64,000 nt of DNA, taken from the NCBI RefSeq assembly GCF_000714715.1, contig NZ_JMFO01000003.1, positions 186,001 to 250,000 on the forward strand, in the 5' to 3' direction. Positions 1 through 7,259 of the stretch are shown piece after piece (position 1 is the stretch's first letter; each line of letters starts with the position of its first letter). Position numbers and translations under genes: made by a program. This DNA is from Candidatus Magnetobacterium casense. Lineage in GTDB: Bacteria; Nitrospirota; Thermodesulfovibrionia; Thermodesulfovibrionales; Magnetobacteriaceae. Below the pieces are notes generated by a model that worked only from the letters and a program-made list of their open reading frames with translations, did no database searches and was not told the origin of the DNA.

Positions 1-57
1 CCCGCAAGGGGAGGGGTGAGGCACCCCCGCCACAAAGAAGTCCCCTTGACCCCATTA
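1..57 (+). repeat. GC-rich dispersed palindromic repeat, copy 1 (cut by window edge)
   Basis: This matches the second half of the copy at 62611-62702: a CCCGCAAGGGG hairpin, a GGGG..GGCACCCC hairpin and the ending AAGTCCCCTTGACCCC. The orientation is plus, so by analogy with other copies a plus-strand gene probably ends just left of the window. It is likely a terminator-like 3' element. Confidence 0.75.
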
Positions 58-83
58 TGGCTTGTCCACGGCACATGTTTATT

Positions 84-446
84 TTATCGCGGATTGTCAC
101 TGCTTTTCTTGAAGAATAGACTTGCTATAACCTTTGTCAGCAAAAAGTTCAAAGGTATAAGTAATAAAATGATCAACATGGCTATAAAAATTAACACTAA
201 AGTGGCAGTGGCATAATCAGGGAATGTATGTTTAAAAGGCTCTGGTGTATATCTACCGGAATAAATGATGATCAAGGTTATTATTATTACAATTATAATG
301 CTTATAATATTAAGAGTTATAAAGATTATTTTTTTTGAACGTGCCCTCTCTTTATCCGGATCATTATCCTTAAAGATTTTAAATACCCACGAGAAGATAT
401 CTACAAACATCTCAAATAGAAAACCGATTCCCTCAACTATAGTCAT
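84..446 (-). CDS. small membrane protein, unknown function
   Basis: The product is 120 residues. It has an amphipathic N-terminus, a charged stretch around residues 28-38, and two long hydrophobic segments (about residues 40-62 and 80-105) that look like transmembrane helices. The start codon overlaps the stop of the upstream gene at 443-1033 by 4 bases, so the two are probably translationally coupled. I do not recognise a family. The gene is AT-rich and its codons favour Ile and Leu, as expected of a small membrane protein. Reading as a real gene rests on the coupling and on the clean hydrophobic pattern. Confidence 0.55.
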   Translation of the reverse strand: MTIVEGIGFLFEMFVDIFSWVFKIFKDNDPDKERARSKKIIFITLNIISIIIVIIITLIIIYSGRYTPEPFKHTFPDYATATLVLIFIAMLIILLLIPLNFLLTKVIASLFFKKSSDNPR

Positions 447-1033
447 TGCCCTAGCTCCTGCTCATTTCCCGCTATAATTGCGATTTTCTGTGGTGTAAGG
501 TCGTAGAGTTGGTAGACAAGCTGGTCTATAAGGATATAGTCATAGGTCTTAAACCACTGTCTGGCCTCAAGGGAGAGTGTATTGAGCCTCATCTTTTTAC
601 CTTCTTTACCTGATACGACAACTTTAAGGACGTTGGTTCCGGAGTTTCCAAAGAACCAGATGATATATCTGTCAAGGACCTGACCTTTAACAAACTCTCT
701 TGTTATTCGTTCGATATTGGTCTTTGGAAGTCTTTCATCCCTGAGCTGCACGAAAAAGAAAAGGAGCTGTGAGGTCTCTCCTCTGCTAAGACAGACAGGA
801 CGAATCTCATTCCGATCAGCAAACTTTGGGTGTTCGGCTACAAGACGCAATATCTCAACGCCAAACAGATTGCGTTGATCCTGATGTGGAAACACGCTGT
901 CCCAGTATCCGGTGGCAACAGACAACTCCGTGTACTTGTTTGACGTAAGCAGATCAGTCAAACAGGTCTTTAGTTGAAATTGAAATGTTGAGTTGTCAAG
1001 TATCTTGGCAAGTATTTGGGGATTGGCTGTCAT
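443..1033 (-). CDS. unknown protein, possible remnant of a restriction/helicase-type enzyme
   Basis: The product is 196 residues with no signal peptide or membrane segment. The N-terminal part contains ELSVATGYW (about residues 37-45), which resembles the start of PLD-like domains in helicase-nucleases. The C-terminal end (YQLYDLTPQKIAIIAG, about residues 174-189) resembles the last residues of Eco57I-type DNA methylases, where a 'LYGLT..EI.IVE' pattern is common. This suggests, but does not prove, a shrunken or rearranged piece of a restriction-modification protein. The following small membrane gene starts inside its stop codon. No methylase motif (NPPY) is present, so methylation activity is not expected. 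Confidence 0.5.
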   Translation of the reverse strand: MTANPQILAKILDNSTFQFQLKTCLTDLLTSNKYTELSVATGYWDSVFPHQDQRNLFGVEILRLVAEHPKFADRNEIRPVCLSRGETSQLLFFFVQLRDERLPKTNIERITREFVKGQVLDRYIIWFFGNSGTNVLKVVVSGKEGKKMRLNTLSLEARQWFKTYDYILIDQLVYQLYDLTPQKIAIIAGNEQELGQ

Positions 1034-1221
1034 ACTATAATGTTGTCCTCTGTCAGTTCTGATAAAATCTTACACCTCACTTTATCATAAAACTCAGGAT
1101 GTTGTCAATGGTCAAATTCAGAGAACCAAACGCCGTGTTTACACAATTAAAAAAAATCGTGATATTATATAATCTCGAGTTTTCGAAAAACATGCAACCA
1201 ATGTGCATCAATATTGCCTGC

Positions 1222-1362
1222 CTATTTTTTTGCGATCTCAAGCAACTCCTTCTGTTTTTCACGCTTTCTTTCGACATTCTTTTTTTCAACCTCCAACCAT
1301 TTTTTCACAAAATCATCATCGTCTTTTATTTTATCCATCAGAGAATTCAAGTTTTCATACTG
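1222..1362 (-). pseudogene. C-terminal gene remnant, charged helical tail
   Basis: On the minus strand a 47-codon open frame runs from the edge of the repeat at 1364 to a TAG at 1222-1224. It encodes a highly charged helical stretch (for example DKIKDDDDFVKKWLEVEKK) that looks like a genuine protein C-terminus. There is no usable start with a ribosome site, because the upstream part is replaced by the GC-rich repeat. I read this as the 3' end of a gene truncated by repeat insertion or deletion; the parent family is not recognised. The rest of 1034-1221 shows nothing I can name. Confidence 0.35.
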
Positions 1363-1363
1363 A

Positions 1364-1441
1364 AGGGGCCAGGAGCGCATTGAGCCGGGGGTCGCTGACC
1401 CCTCCTGGAGCGAAAAAGAAGCGGAGCCGCCCCTTTCTTAT
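1364..1441 (-). repeat. GC-rich dispersed repeat, copy 2
   Basis: In minus orientation it begins just past the stop of the ATP-grasp gene with AGAAAGGGGCGGCTCCGC and continues with CGCTCCAGGAGGGG and a GGGGTCAGCGACCCCC hairpin. It lacks the AAGTCCCCTTGACCCC end and instead shares the CTCCTGG/CCAGGAG module seen at 58741-58770, so it is a variant of the family. A role as transcription terminator is inferred. Confidence 0.65.
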
Positions 1442-1445
1442 TTTT

Positions 1446-2396
1446 TTACACGCCGCCAATAAACATTTCCTGTGTGTACCGGAGCATGTAGTAGTTGTCT
1501 GTGAACTCGCCGATGACAGGCGCTACTGGCAGCCCCTTGAGCAACCTTACCAGAAACAGCGGGCTGTTGGCCCCGGCGGCAATGCCCAAGGCAGCCCCGC
1601 CACCAAATCGCGGATTGACCTCGATGAACTTGACGCACCCGCCATCCAAAAAACACTGCAACGTGTTATGTCCTCTGAGATTGAGCTTAACGGCAAGCCT
1701 CTCTGCCTCGTCCATCAGTTGAAGGTTCCTGCACGTCTTGCCGACAAAGGACTCCCCCCCAAGGACGACTATCCGCTGACGAGGCACTACCGATATGACC
1801 CACCCGTTGAAGTCCGCAAACAGATCAATCGTGTACTCCTGCGCACGTACAAACTCCTGGACAAGCAGCTCAGGCGTCTCTTCAAGCACCCGCCTGTGCT
1901 CCTTGCGTGAGTTGATCAAAAAAATGCCACGACTGCCCTTGCCAGTACGTGGCTTGACAAGCAGCGGATACGTAATCTCCCTCTCTGCCGCCTCTGCTGT
2001 GTACAACCTTGGTGCAGAAAAACCATGTTGCGTGCAAAACTTGTAAAACAACAACTTGTCCTGACACGTCCTGATAGTCAACGGCGATGATACCATGACC
2101 GTGACCCCGATGTCGGCAAACCGCTGTTGGTGTTGTGCAAAGATCGGTAACTCCTCATCCCTGGTTGGTATCAGCAGTACGATCTCATACTCCGTACAAA
2201 TCTCAAGCATCCGCGGGATAAATCCGGGATCGGCATCGGCAGGGACGAGGCAATGTCCATCGGCCATGTACAACGCCGCGGCCAACTCACTGGTATCAGC
2301 GGCAATGACCCTGCCACCACCCTCCAATGCCAAGGCGGCCTTAAAGGCATTGATCAGACTCACCTTGCGGGAGGCGCTTGTTATCAGGACGTTCAT
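1446..2396 (-). CDS. ATP-grasp protein (carbamoyl-phosphate synthase large-chain-like)
   Basis: The product is 316 residues. An N-terminal pre-ATP-grasp Rossmann-like part (NVLITSASRKVSL at residues 2-14) is followed by an ATP-grasp fold with PLLVKPRTGKGSRGI (about 146-160) and a metal/ATP region FIEVNPRFGGGAALG (about 260-274). Family members ligate a carboxylate to an amine or thiol using ATP; the substrate cannot be read here. It is the last gene of a three-gene operon whose genes overlap by 4 bases each, behind an SDR enzyme and a PseG-like hydrolase. That context suggests tailoring of a nonulosonic-acid or other surface sugar. A GC-rich repeat follows its stop. Confidence 0.8.
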   Translation of the reverse strand: MNVLITSASRKVSLINAFKAALALEGGGRVIAADTSELAAALYMADGHCLVPADADPGFIPRMLEICTEYEIVLLIPTRDEELPIFAQHQQRFADIGVTVMVSSPLTIRTCQDKLLFYKFCTQHGFSAPRLYTAEAAEREITYPLLVKPRTGKGSRGIFLINSRKEHRRVLEETPELLVQEFVRAQEYTIDLFADFNGWVISVVPRQRIVVLGGESFVGKTCRNLQLMDEAERLAVKLNLRGHNTLQCFLDGGCVKFIEVNPRFGGGAALGIAAGANSPLFLVRLLKGLPVAPVIGEFTDNYYMLRYTQEMFIGGV

Positions 2397-3346
2397 TTTG
2401 CCCTCTTTGCCCTTTCGTACTCTGCGACCATCCTTATGCCCTCACTGACGGATATCGACGGCAACCATCCGGTTGACTCCTTGAGCCTCTCAAGATTGGC
2501 GCCACTACGCTCGATCCGTTCAGTTATACCCTTGTCGATGTAACGCAGGCCCATTTGTACGCCCAGGATATCCAACACCTGCGCAATCGTAGTTGACACA
2601 CCGGAGGCGAGGTTGACAACGCCATGTGCATCCCCGCTGCAGGCCAACCGGTAAAGCCCCTCGGCTACGTCTGCGGCATATATGAAGTCGAAGGCGTTTT
2701 CCTTGTTGTACACCTCCACGACCTGACCCTCAAGGGCCATCCCAATCCAGCGCGATATCACGTCCTTTGAGCCACGCCCAAACACCCTGTAAATCCGTGC
2801 GTTGACGCAGCGCAGGGCAGGATTGACAACCTCGTTGACAAACTGCAACTCCCGCTCCGTGTAATACTTGGATGCCCCCGTGACGTTTCTGGGATCGACC
2901 ATGTCAGACTCCGTGAGATACCTGGTCGCTGAACCTGAACCCTCCTGCATATATAGCTCTTTTGCGTATATAAGATAACTCGAGGCAAAGACAAACACCG
3001 CCACCGTCGGCAATTGTCCGGCAAGCTCAACCATCCTGTGACTGAGCAGCGTGTTGTCCTGCCAGTTCCTGTACCAGAATCCCGGTGATTCACTCGACCT
3101 CTCAAAACCCGCCGCCAGGTGAAATACCACCTGTGGGGCAAAGTCCCTGATCGGCTCCAGTGAAGTCTCTGACAGGTCGGCCTCAATGTGTCTAACCCCG
3201 CGTTTAATTACATCCGGCGCAACGCGATCCAACGGCTCCCTGTCAATGGAAAGGACCTCCACGTTATCCTCCGCCAGCAGGGACAACAGTTGTCGCCCGA
3301 TAACCCCTGACCCGCCGGTAACCAATATCCGTTTGTTTTTTATCAT
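2393..3346 (-). CDS. NAD-dependent epimerase/dehydratase family (extended SDR)
   Basis: The product is 317 residues. The NAD-binding motif TGGSGVIG lies at residues 10-17 (G11, G14, G17) and an active-site-type Ser is in FASSYLIY (about 120-127). The usual catalytic YxxxK reads TGASK at residues 156-160, so the Tyr is replaced by Thr while the Lys is kept. Extended SDRs act on nucleotide-activated sugars (epimerase, dehydratase, reductase). The loss of Tyr makes ordinary oxidoreductase chemistry doubtful; another Tyr (161 or 162) might substitute. It overlaps the PseG-like gene upstream and the ATP-grasp gene downstream, so all three probably serve one surface-sugar pathway. Confidence 0.85.
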   Translation of the reverse strand: MIKNKRILVTGGSGVIGRQLLSLLAEDNVEVLSIDREPLDRVAPDVIKRGVRHIEADLSETSLEPIRDFAPQVVFHLAAGFERSSESPGFWYRNWQDNTLLSHRMVELAGQLPTVAVFVFASSYLIYAKELYMQEGSGSATRYLTESDMVDPRNVTGASKYYTERELQFVNEVVNPALRCVNARIYRVFGRGSKDVISRWIGMALEGQVVEVYNKENAFDFIYAADVAEGLYRLACSGDAHGVVNLASGVSTTIAQVLDILGVQMGLRYIDKGITERIERSGANLERLKESTGWLPSISVSEGIRMVAEYERAKRAK

Positions 3347-4338
3347 ATGCGATTCATCTCCATAAAGACCTCCTGGCAGCCATTGCCCGTGACGGTTTGC
3401 CGCCCCTTTATACTCATCTCCTTCCGTCGGGTGGCATCTGCCATAAGCGTCGTCAGCATTGTGCAGATAGCGTCGTCCCTGGCTGACTCAAACCAGCCGA
3501 TATCAATAAACAACCCGTGTCTATTTAATCCGCCAACCAGGTAATCCTCAATTTCGGCCACCCTACCCACGATACTGGGCACCCCCATAAATGCCAGCTC
3601 CCACACGGTTGTCCCACCCGAGGTAATTGCCACATCCGCCCACGACATAAGAGAGGGCATGTCCGTGACGTTTTGGAGAACCGTCAGCCTGCTTGACATC
3701 GTCACGGCCCTGATACGCTGGACGTTGGGGTTGCCCGCACCCACCACCACGATCACCTCAAGTGCGTGGACATCTCTGATGGCCAAAAGTATCTTCTCCG
3801 TGAAATTGGCCTTGTCTATACCACCAAGGGTTATGAGGAGGTTCTTACCCATACCGTCGATGGGCTTTGTCACAGGGTGCAATCTCAAGAATTCCCGCCT
3901 CAACATGACATACCTGGCACCCAGGAGCAATTTTGTCCCCACAGTGCAGTTATAATGCAGGTCGTGGGCGTGGAGGTTCTGGTTGATCACGATATCGGCA
4001 TTATACAGCGGCAACCTTGCCATGTCGTCAATTACGGCCACCCTGCATCCACAACTGCGCAAGAATTCGTGGTATGACTCATCAAAATGGACACCGTCAG
4101 CAACGATCCAGTCGGCCCCCTGGGAGGTCAGGAGGCTTCGCTGCGATGCCTCATCCAGTGGGACAAAGCCAAAACCCTCCGCCTTGAGCCTCTCAATAAG
4201 CCCCACGGGGTCACACCTGCCGACAAAGACAACCCTCAACCCGTTGTCCGCCAGGGTCTGCCCCAACGCCAGGCAACGCATCAGATGCCCCGTACCAATC
4301 CCGGCAAAGGCATCCGCCCGCATAATCACAGTATTCAT
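3343..4338 (-). CDS. pseG: PseG-like UDP-sugar hydrolase (nonulosonic acid pathway)
   Basis: The product is 331 residues with a GT-B-like fold. The N-terminus has GTGHLMR at residues 15-21, matching the GxGHxxR motif of PseG, in which the His is catalytic. The C-terminal half has ITSGGTTVWELAFMGVP, a nucleotide-sugar binding loop. PseG removes UDP from 2,4-diacetamido-2,4,6-trideoxy-beta-L-altrose before pseudaminic acid synthesis; close relatives act on similar UDP-sugars in related pathways, so the exact substrate is not fixed. It is the first gene of the operon with the SDR and ATP-grasp genes. No pseI or pseF lies in the window. Confidence 0.75.
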   Translation of the reverse strand: MNTVIMRADAFAGIGTGHLMRCLALGQTLADNGLRVVFVGRCDPVGLIERLKAEGFGFVPLDEASQRSLLTSQGADWIVADGVHFDESYHEFLRSCGCRVAVIDDMARLPLYNADIVINQNLHAHDLHYNCTVGTKLLLGARYVMLRREFLRLHPVTKPIDGMGKNLLITLGGIDKANFTEKILLAIRDVHALEVIVVVGAGNPNVQRIRAVTMSSRLTVLQNVTDMPSLMSWADVAITSGGTTVWELAFMGVPSIVGRVAEIEDYLVGGLNRHGLFIDIGWFESARDDAICTMLTTLMADATRRKEMSIKGRQTVTGNGCQEVFMEMNRI

Positions 4339-4534
4339 GCCACCTCTGTCTGTTGCCGGAATATTGTCAGGAGTCTACCAGACTGCCGTTTACTCAAAGA
4401 CAACCGATTCAATCCCGCCTATTTGGAGTATACCATATGTTTGGCCATTTTACAAGATATCAATTTTATACGTCAAAAATGACTATCTTCTTAATTTTAC
4501 AATGTCACATCCCAAATTTCTGCAATCAAAGATG

Positions 4535-4639
4535 TCTGAACCACTATTTAACGGATTAAGGGATTATCAGGATTTTGTTAAAAAAAGTCTTATCCCTATT
4601 TTCCTGTAAATCCTTTAATCTGTGTAATCCTAGTTCAGA
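4535..4639. repeat. AT-rich inverted-repeat element with TCTGAAC ends
   Basis: The left end TCTGAAC (4535-4541) is answered by GTTCAGA (4633-4639). Inside, GGATTAAGGGATTATCAGGATTT is loosely mirrored by AAATCCTTTAATC..GTAATCC. The layout resembles short 'GGATTA..AATCC' palindromic elements that I recall from many environmental genomes. No coding sequence is seen. The 4339-4534 stretch upstream holds nothing else I can name beyond the likely promoter region of pseG. Confidence 0.45.
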
Positions 4640-4707
4640 CAATCCCTATGTTTACCTATACTTTCGCACTTTTTTATAAACCAGCCTTTTATGCAGTTCT
4701 TGAAAAT

Positions 4708-4803
4708 GGATTCCCGTTTTCACGGGAATGACAGTAAATGGCGAGGCTGTTCTATGTCATTCCACGGCCTGCCCCTGGCTTGAACAGGGGTAAGCAGGAA
4801 TCC
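4708..4803. repeat. palindromic 'GGATTCCCG..CGGGAATGACA' element
   Basis: GGATTCCCGTTTTCACGGGAATGACA begins the element and it closes with TGTCATTCC..GGAATCC (ending at 4803), giving nested inverted repeats. The interior also carries CCCCTG..CAGGGG. The sequence is very like a REP/MITE-type element seen in many bacteria. It lies between pseG and rsmB, transcribed divergently. Confidence 0.6.
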
Positions 4804-4919
4804 AGAAAGTGCGAAACCATAGTAACAAAATATCTCTCAACCCCTTTCGCTGAGATTTGCCAGAGACAGAGCAGGGGCCCCCCACACTTCTATTACCATC
4901 TTCTGGTATAATCATAAGC

Positions 4920-6293
4920 ATGAAGGGTAAGGCGGACAACGTCAGGGTGATGGCCCTGAGGGCACTTGATGCAATTGCCACGGGCAAGGGACTGCCCAAG
5001 GACGTCCTGGAGCGGTCTGCTGATGACCTGGAGCAGCGTGATAGGGCATTTTTGATGGAGCTTGTCTATGGCGTGCTCCGCTACAGGGACACGCTGGATT
5101 GGATGCTGAGGGCGTTTCTGAAGAAACCATCCGGCCTTAAGCCTTTTACTATGAACAACCTCAGACTTGCCGTGTACCAGATAACCCACATGAGGGTGCC
5201 CGATTGGGCGGCGGTCAACGAATCGGTCGAAATCGAAAAGGCCTTCGGTACACATGCCGTTGTCGTAAATGGCGTCCTGAGGCAATTACTCAGAAGCAGC
5301 CACCAACTGATTATCCCATCGTTGGAGGAATCGCCCTTACAGCATATAGTTCTGTCCACGTCTTCCCCGCAGTGGCTTGCAGAGAGATGGCTGAGACGAT
5401 TTGGTCCGACCAGGACACTGGCCATTGCGCAGGCCAACAATGTAACATCAGCACCCACGCTGCGGGTCAACACCATCGTCGCCACACGGCAGGAGATAGC
5501 ACGAGAGCTTGACGCCCTGCACATAGGGTATGCCCTCTGCCGGTACAGCCCACACGGCATAAGGCTCACGGAACACCTCCCCATGGCCGCACTGGACCCA
5601 CTCAGGGGCAAGGTTTATATCCAGGATGAGGCATCACAGTTGGTGAGCTTCATGCTCGACCCACAGGAGGGCGACTACTGTCTCGACGCCTGTTCCGCAC
5701 CAGGAGGCAAGGCCACACACATGGCCGCACTGGGCAACGACAAACTCCACATCGTGGCCGTTGACGGCAGCAAAAACAGGGTCAACAGGATAATACAAAA
5801 CGCCCAAACCCTCGGGATTAAGAGCATCACCCCTGTGGTTGCAGATATCAGGGCACTACCCCCACAGCAGAGGGAGTTTGACAAAATACTGCTTGACGCC
5901 CCCTGCTCATCACTCGGTGTGATGAGGAAAAACCCCGATATTAAGTACAGACACTCGGAAGCCTCCCTCAGGCAGCTCTCACGACATCAGCTTACCCTGC
6001 TTGAGAGCGTATCGGGGCATTTGAAAAAAGGAGGCCTGTTGGCGTACTCTGTATGTTCAACCGAGTGCGATGAGGCAGAGGACGTTATTAAAGAATTCTT
6101 GACGAAAAAAGAGAATTTCTGTATAATAAACAATATGGATATCTTAAAGAGGAAATATGGGATAGACTTGAGCGACTTTGCTGACCAGAGGCAGGCATCG
6201 GCGGTGCAGGGGGCGGGGTCGGGCATTTACAGGGCGTTTCCCGATGTTCATCAAACGGATGGCTTCTTCTTTACCGTGATGACAAAACAATGA
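4920..6293 (+). CDS. rsmB: 16S rRNA (cytosine-967-C5)-methyltransferase RsmB
   Basis: The product is 457 residues from ATG 4920; an upstream in-frame start at 4857 adds 21 residues that do not fit the family. Residues 1-140 form a NusB-like RNA-binding domain and the rest a SAM methylase domain: motif I DACSAPGGKATHMA, motif IV LLDAPCSSLG with Cys329, and motif VI YSVCST with the expected catalytic Cys379. The enzyme methylates C967 of 16S rRNA. The PASTA gene starts within its stop codon (ATGA overlap). Confidence 0.92.
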   Translation: MKGKADNVRVMALRALDAIATGKGLPKDVLERSADDLEQRDRAFLMELVYGVLRYRDTLDWMLRAFLKKPSGLKPFTMNNLRLAVYQITHMRVPDWAAVNESVEIEKAFGTHAVVVNGVLRQLLRSSHQLIIPSLEESPLQHIVLSTSSPQWLAERWLRRFGPTRTLAIAQANNVTSAPTLRVNTIVATRQEIARELDALHIGYALCRYSPHGIRLTEHLPMAALDPLRGKVYIQDEASQLVSFMLDPQEGDYCLDACSAPGGKATHMAALGNDKLHIVAVDGSKNRVNRIIQNAQTLGIKSITPVVADIRALPPQQREFDKILLDAPCSSLGVMRKNPDIKYRHSEASLRQLSRHQLTLLESVSGHLKKGGLLAYSVCSTECDEAEDVIKEFLTKKENFCIINNMDILKRKYGIDLSDFADQRQASAVQGAGSGIYRAFPDVHQTDGFFFTVMTKQ

Positions 6294-6982
6294 AGGCAAT
6301 ATTAAGGATCGTACTGTTCTTTTTCATATTCACCGTAGTGACTGTAATTACCGGTTATATAACATTTGGCCTGCTAACTACGAGTAAGAGCATAACGGTT
6401 CCTGATTTGCGAGGCAGGAGTCTTTTGGATGCCAACGGGATATTAAGCGGGGTCAAGCTCTACCTCAAGGTGGAAGGAGAGACCTACGACAATGTCATTC
6501 CAAATGGTCAGATATCCAAACAGAACATCCCCGCAGGCAATAAGATAAAGGAAGGACGAACCATTTCCGTGGTCATGAGTAAGGGCAAACGCTCTCAGAT
6601 GGCAGGAGACCTTCGCGGTCAGCCCGTGGAAAAAACCCAGGACATGGTCGCCGTCAATAAACAGGATGTCGCAAAGGTGATCGAGGTACATTCCGATACG
6701 GTTGAAGAGGGCAAGGTGATAGCACAATGGCCATCCCCTGAAGACAAGGGAGGCGGAGAGCTTTCCGTGGTGATGAGCAAGGGGCCATATGTCTCACCGC
6801 TCTACTGTCCAGACTTCATGGGGCAGGACGTTGAGCAGGCACAGGAGCTTGCAAAATCCCTTGGGCTTGAGGTCAATGTCACTGGCACCGGAGTGAGGAT
6901 CAACGCACAGTTGCCCGCCCCCAATACGGTGATTAAAAAGGGCAGCACGGTTGAACTAAAAGCAACCTTCCCCGATGAGTAA
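6290..6982 (+). CDS. membrane-anchored PASTA-domain protein
   Basis: The product is 230 residues. A single N-terminal membrane helix (about residues 5-31) is followed by three PASTA-like repeats: about 37-98 (VPDLRGRSLLDA..ISVVMSKG), 105-162 and 165-228 (CPDFMGQDVEQAQELAKSLG). PASTA domains bind peptidoglycan stem peptides or muropeptides; here there is no kinase or transpeptidase domain, so it is a stand-alone periplasmic PASTA protein. It is translationally coupled to rsmB, an arrangement I have seen in several phyla. Binding specificity cannot be read from the sequence. Confidence 0.85.
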   Translation: MKAILRIVLFFFIFTVVTVITGYITFGLLTTSKSITVPDLRGRSLLDANGILSGVKLYLKVEGETYDNVIPNGQISKQNIPAGNKIKEGRTISVVMSKGKRSQMAGDLRGQPVEKTQDMVAVNKQDVAKVIEVHSDTVEEGKVIAQWPSPEDKGGGELSVVMSKGPYVSPLYCPDFMGQDVEQAQELAKSLGLEVNVTGTGVRINAQLPAPNTVIKKGSTVELKATFPDE

Positions 6983-7057
6983 ATTCTTCCTGTAGATATT
7001 GCCGTGATGAGATAGCTATATCTACAGGTAATCCTGAAACGTGGAGCAGCGCTATTG

Positions 7058-7219
7058 ATGAACTCAAAAATAGATTTTAATGAACCAACAAAGTTGCTAA
7101 CCGGTTATAGAACATGTTATTGTAGAGACGGCAATGATAAGGTAGGATTTGGGATTACAGATGACATGGCACAAATGGCTATACAAGATGGAGCCGAAGA
7201 AACCTTGCCTTCACTTTAG
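7058..7219 (+). CDS. possible small protein with CxC-RDG motif
   Basis: ATG at 7058 opens a 53-codon frame ending in TAG at 7219. It encodes a small acidic protein with TCYCRDG in the middle. A second short frame just upstream (6991-7080, no start) contains the similar CRYCRDE and ends at TAA 7078-7080. The pair may be remnants of one gene or of a duplicated zinc-binding segment. There is only a weak GGAG 13 bases upstream of the ATG. It lies between the PASTA gene and cbiA. Function unknown and expression uncertain. Confidence 0.25.
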   Translation: MNSKIDFNEPTKLLTGYRTCYCRDGNDKVGFGITDDMAQMAIQDGAEETLPSL

Positions 7220-7259
7220 GTTAACGCTATAAATGTTTATTTGCTGTTACTGAATTAAT

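Noticed and set aside
1203-1910. 235-codon plus-strand frame
   Set aside because: It is antisense to the ATP-grasp gene and the repeat, with no start signal or family-like sequence.
7000-7259. Cobalamin riboswitch upstream of cbiA
   Set aside because: No B12-box-like sequence or matching hairpins were seen.
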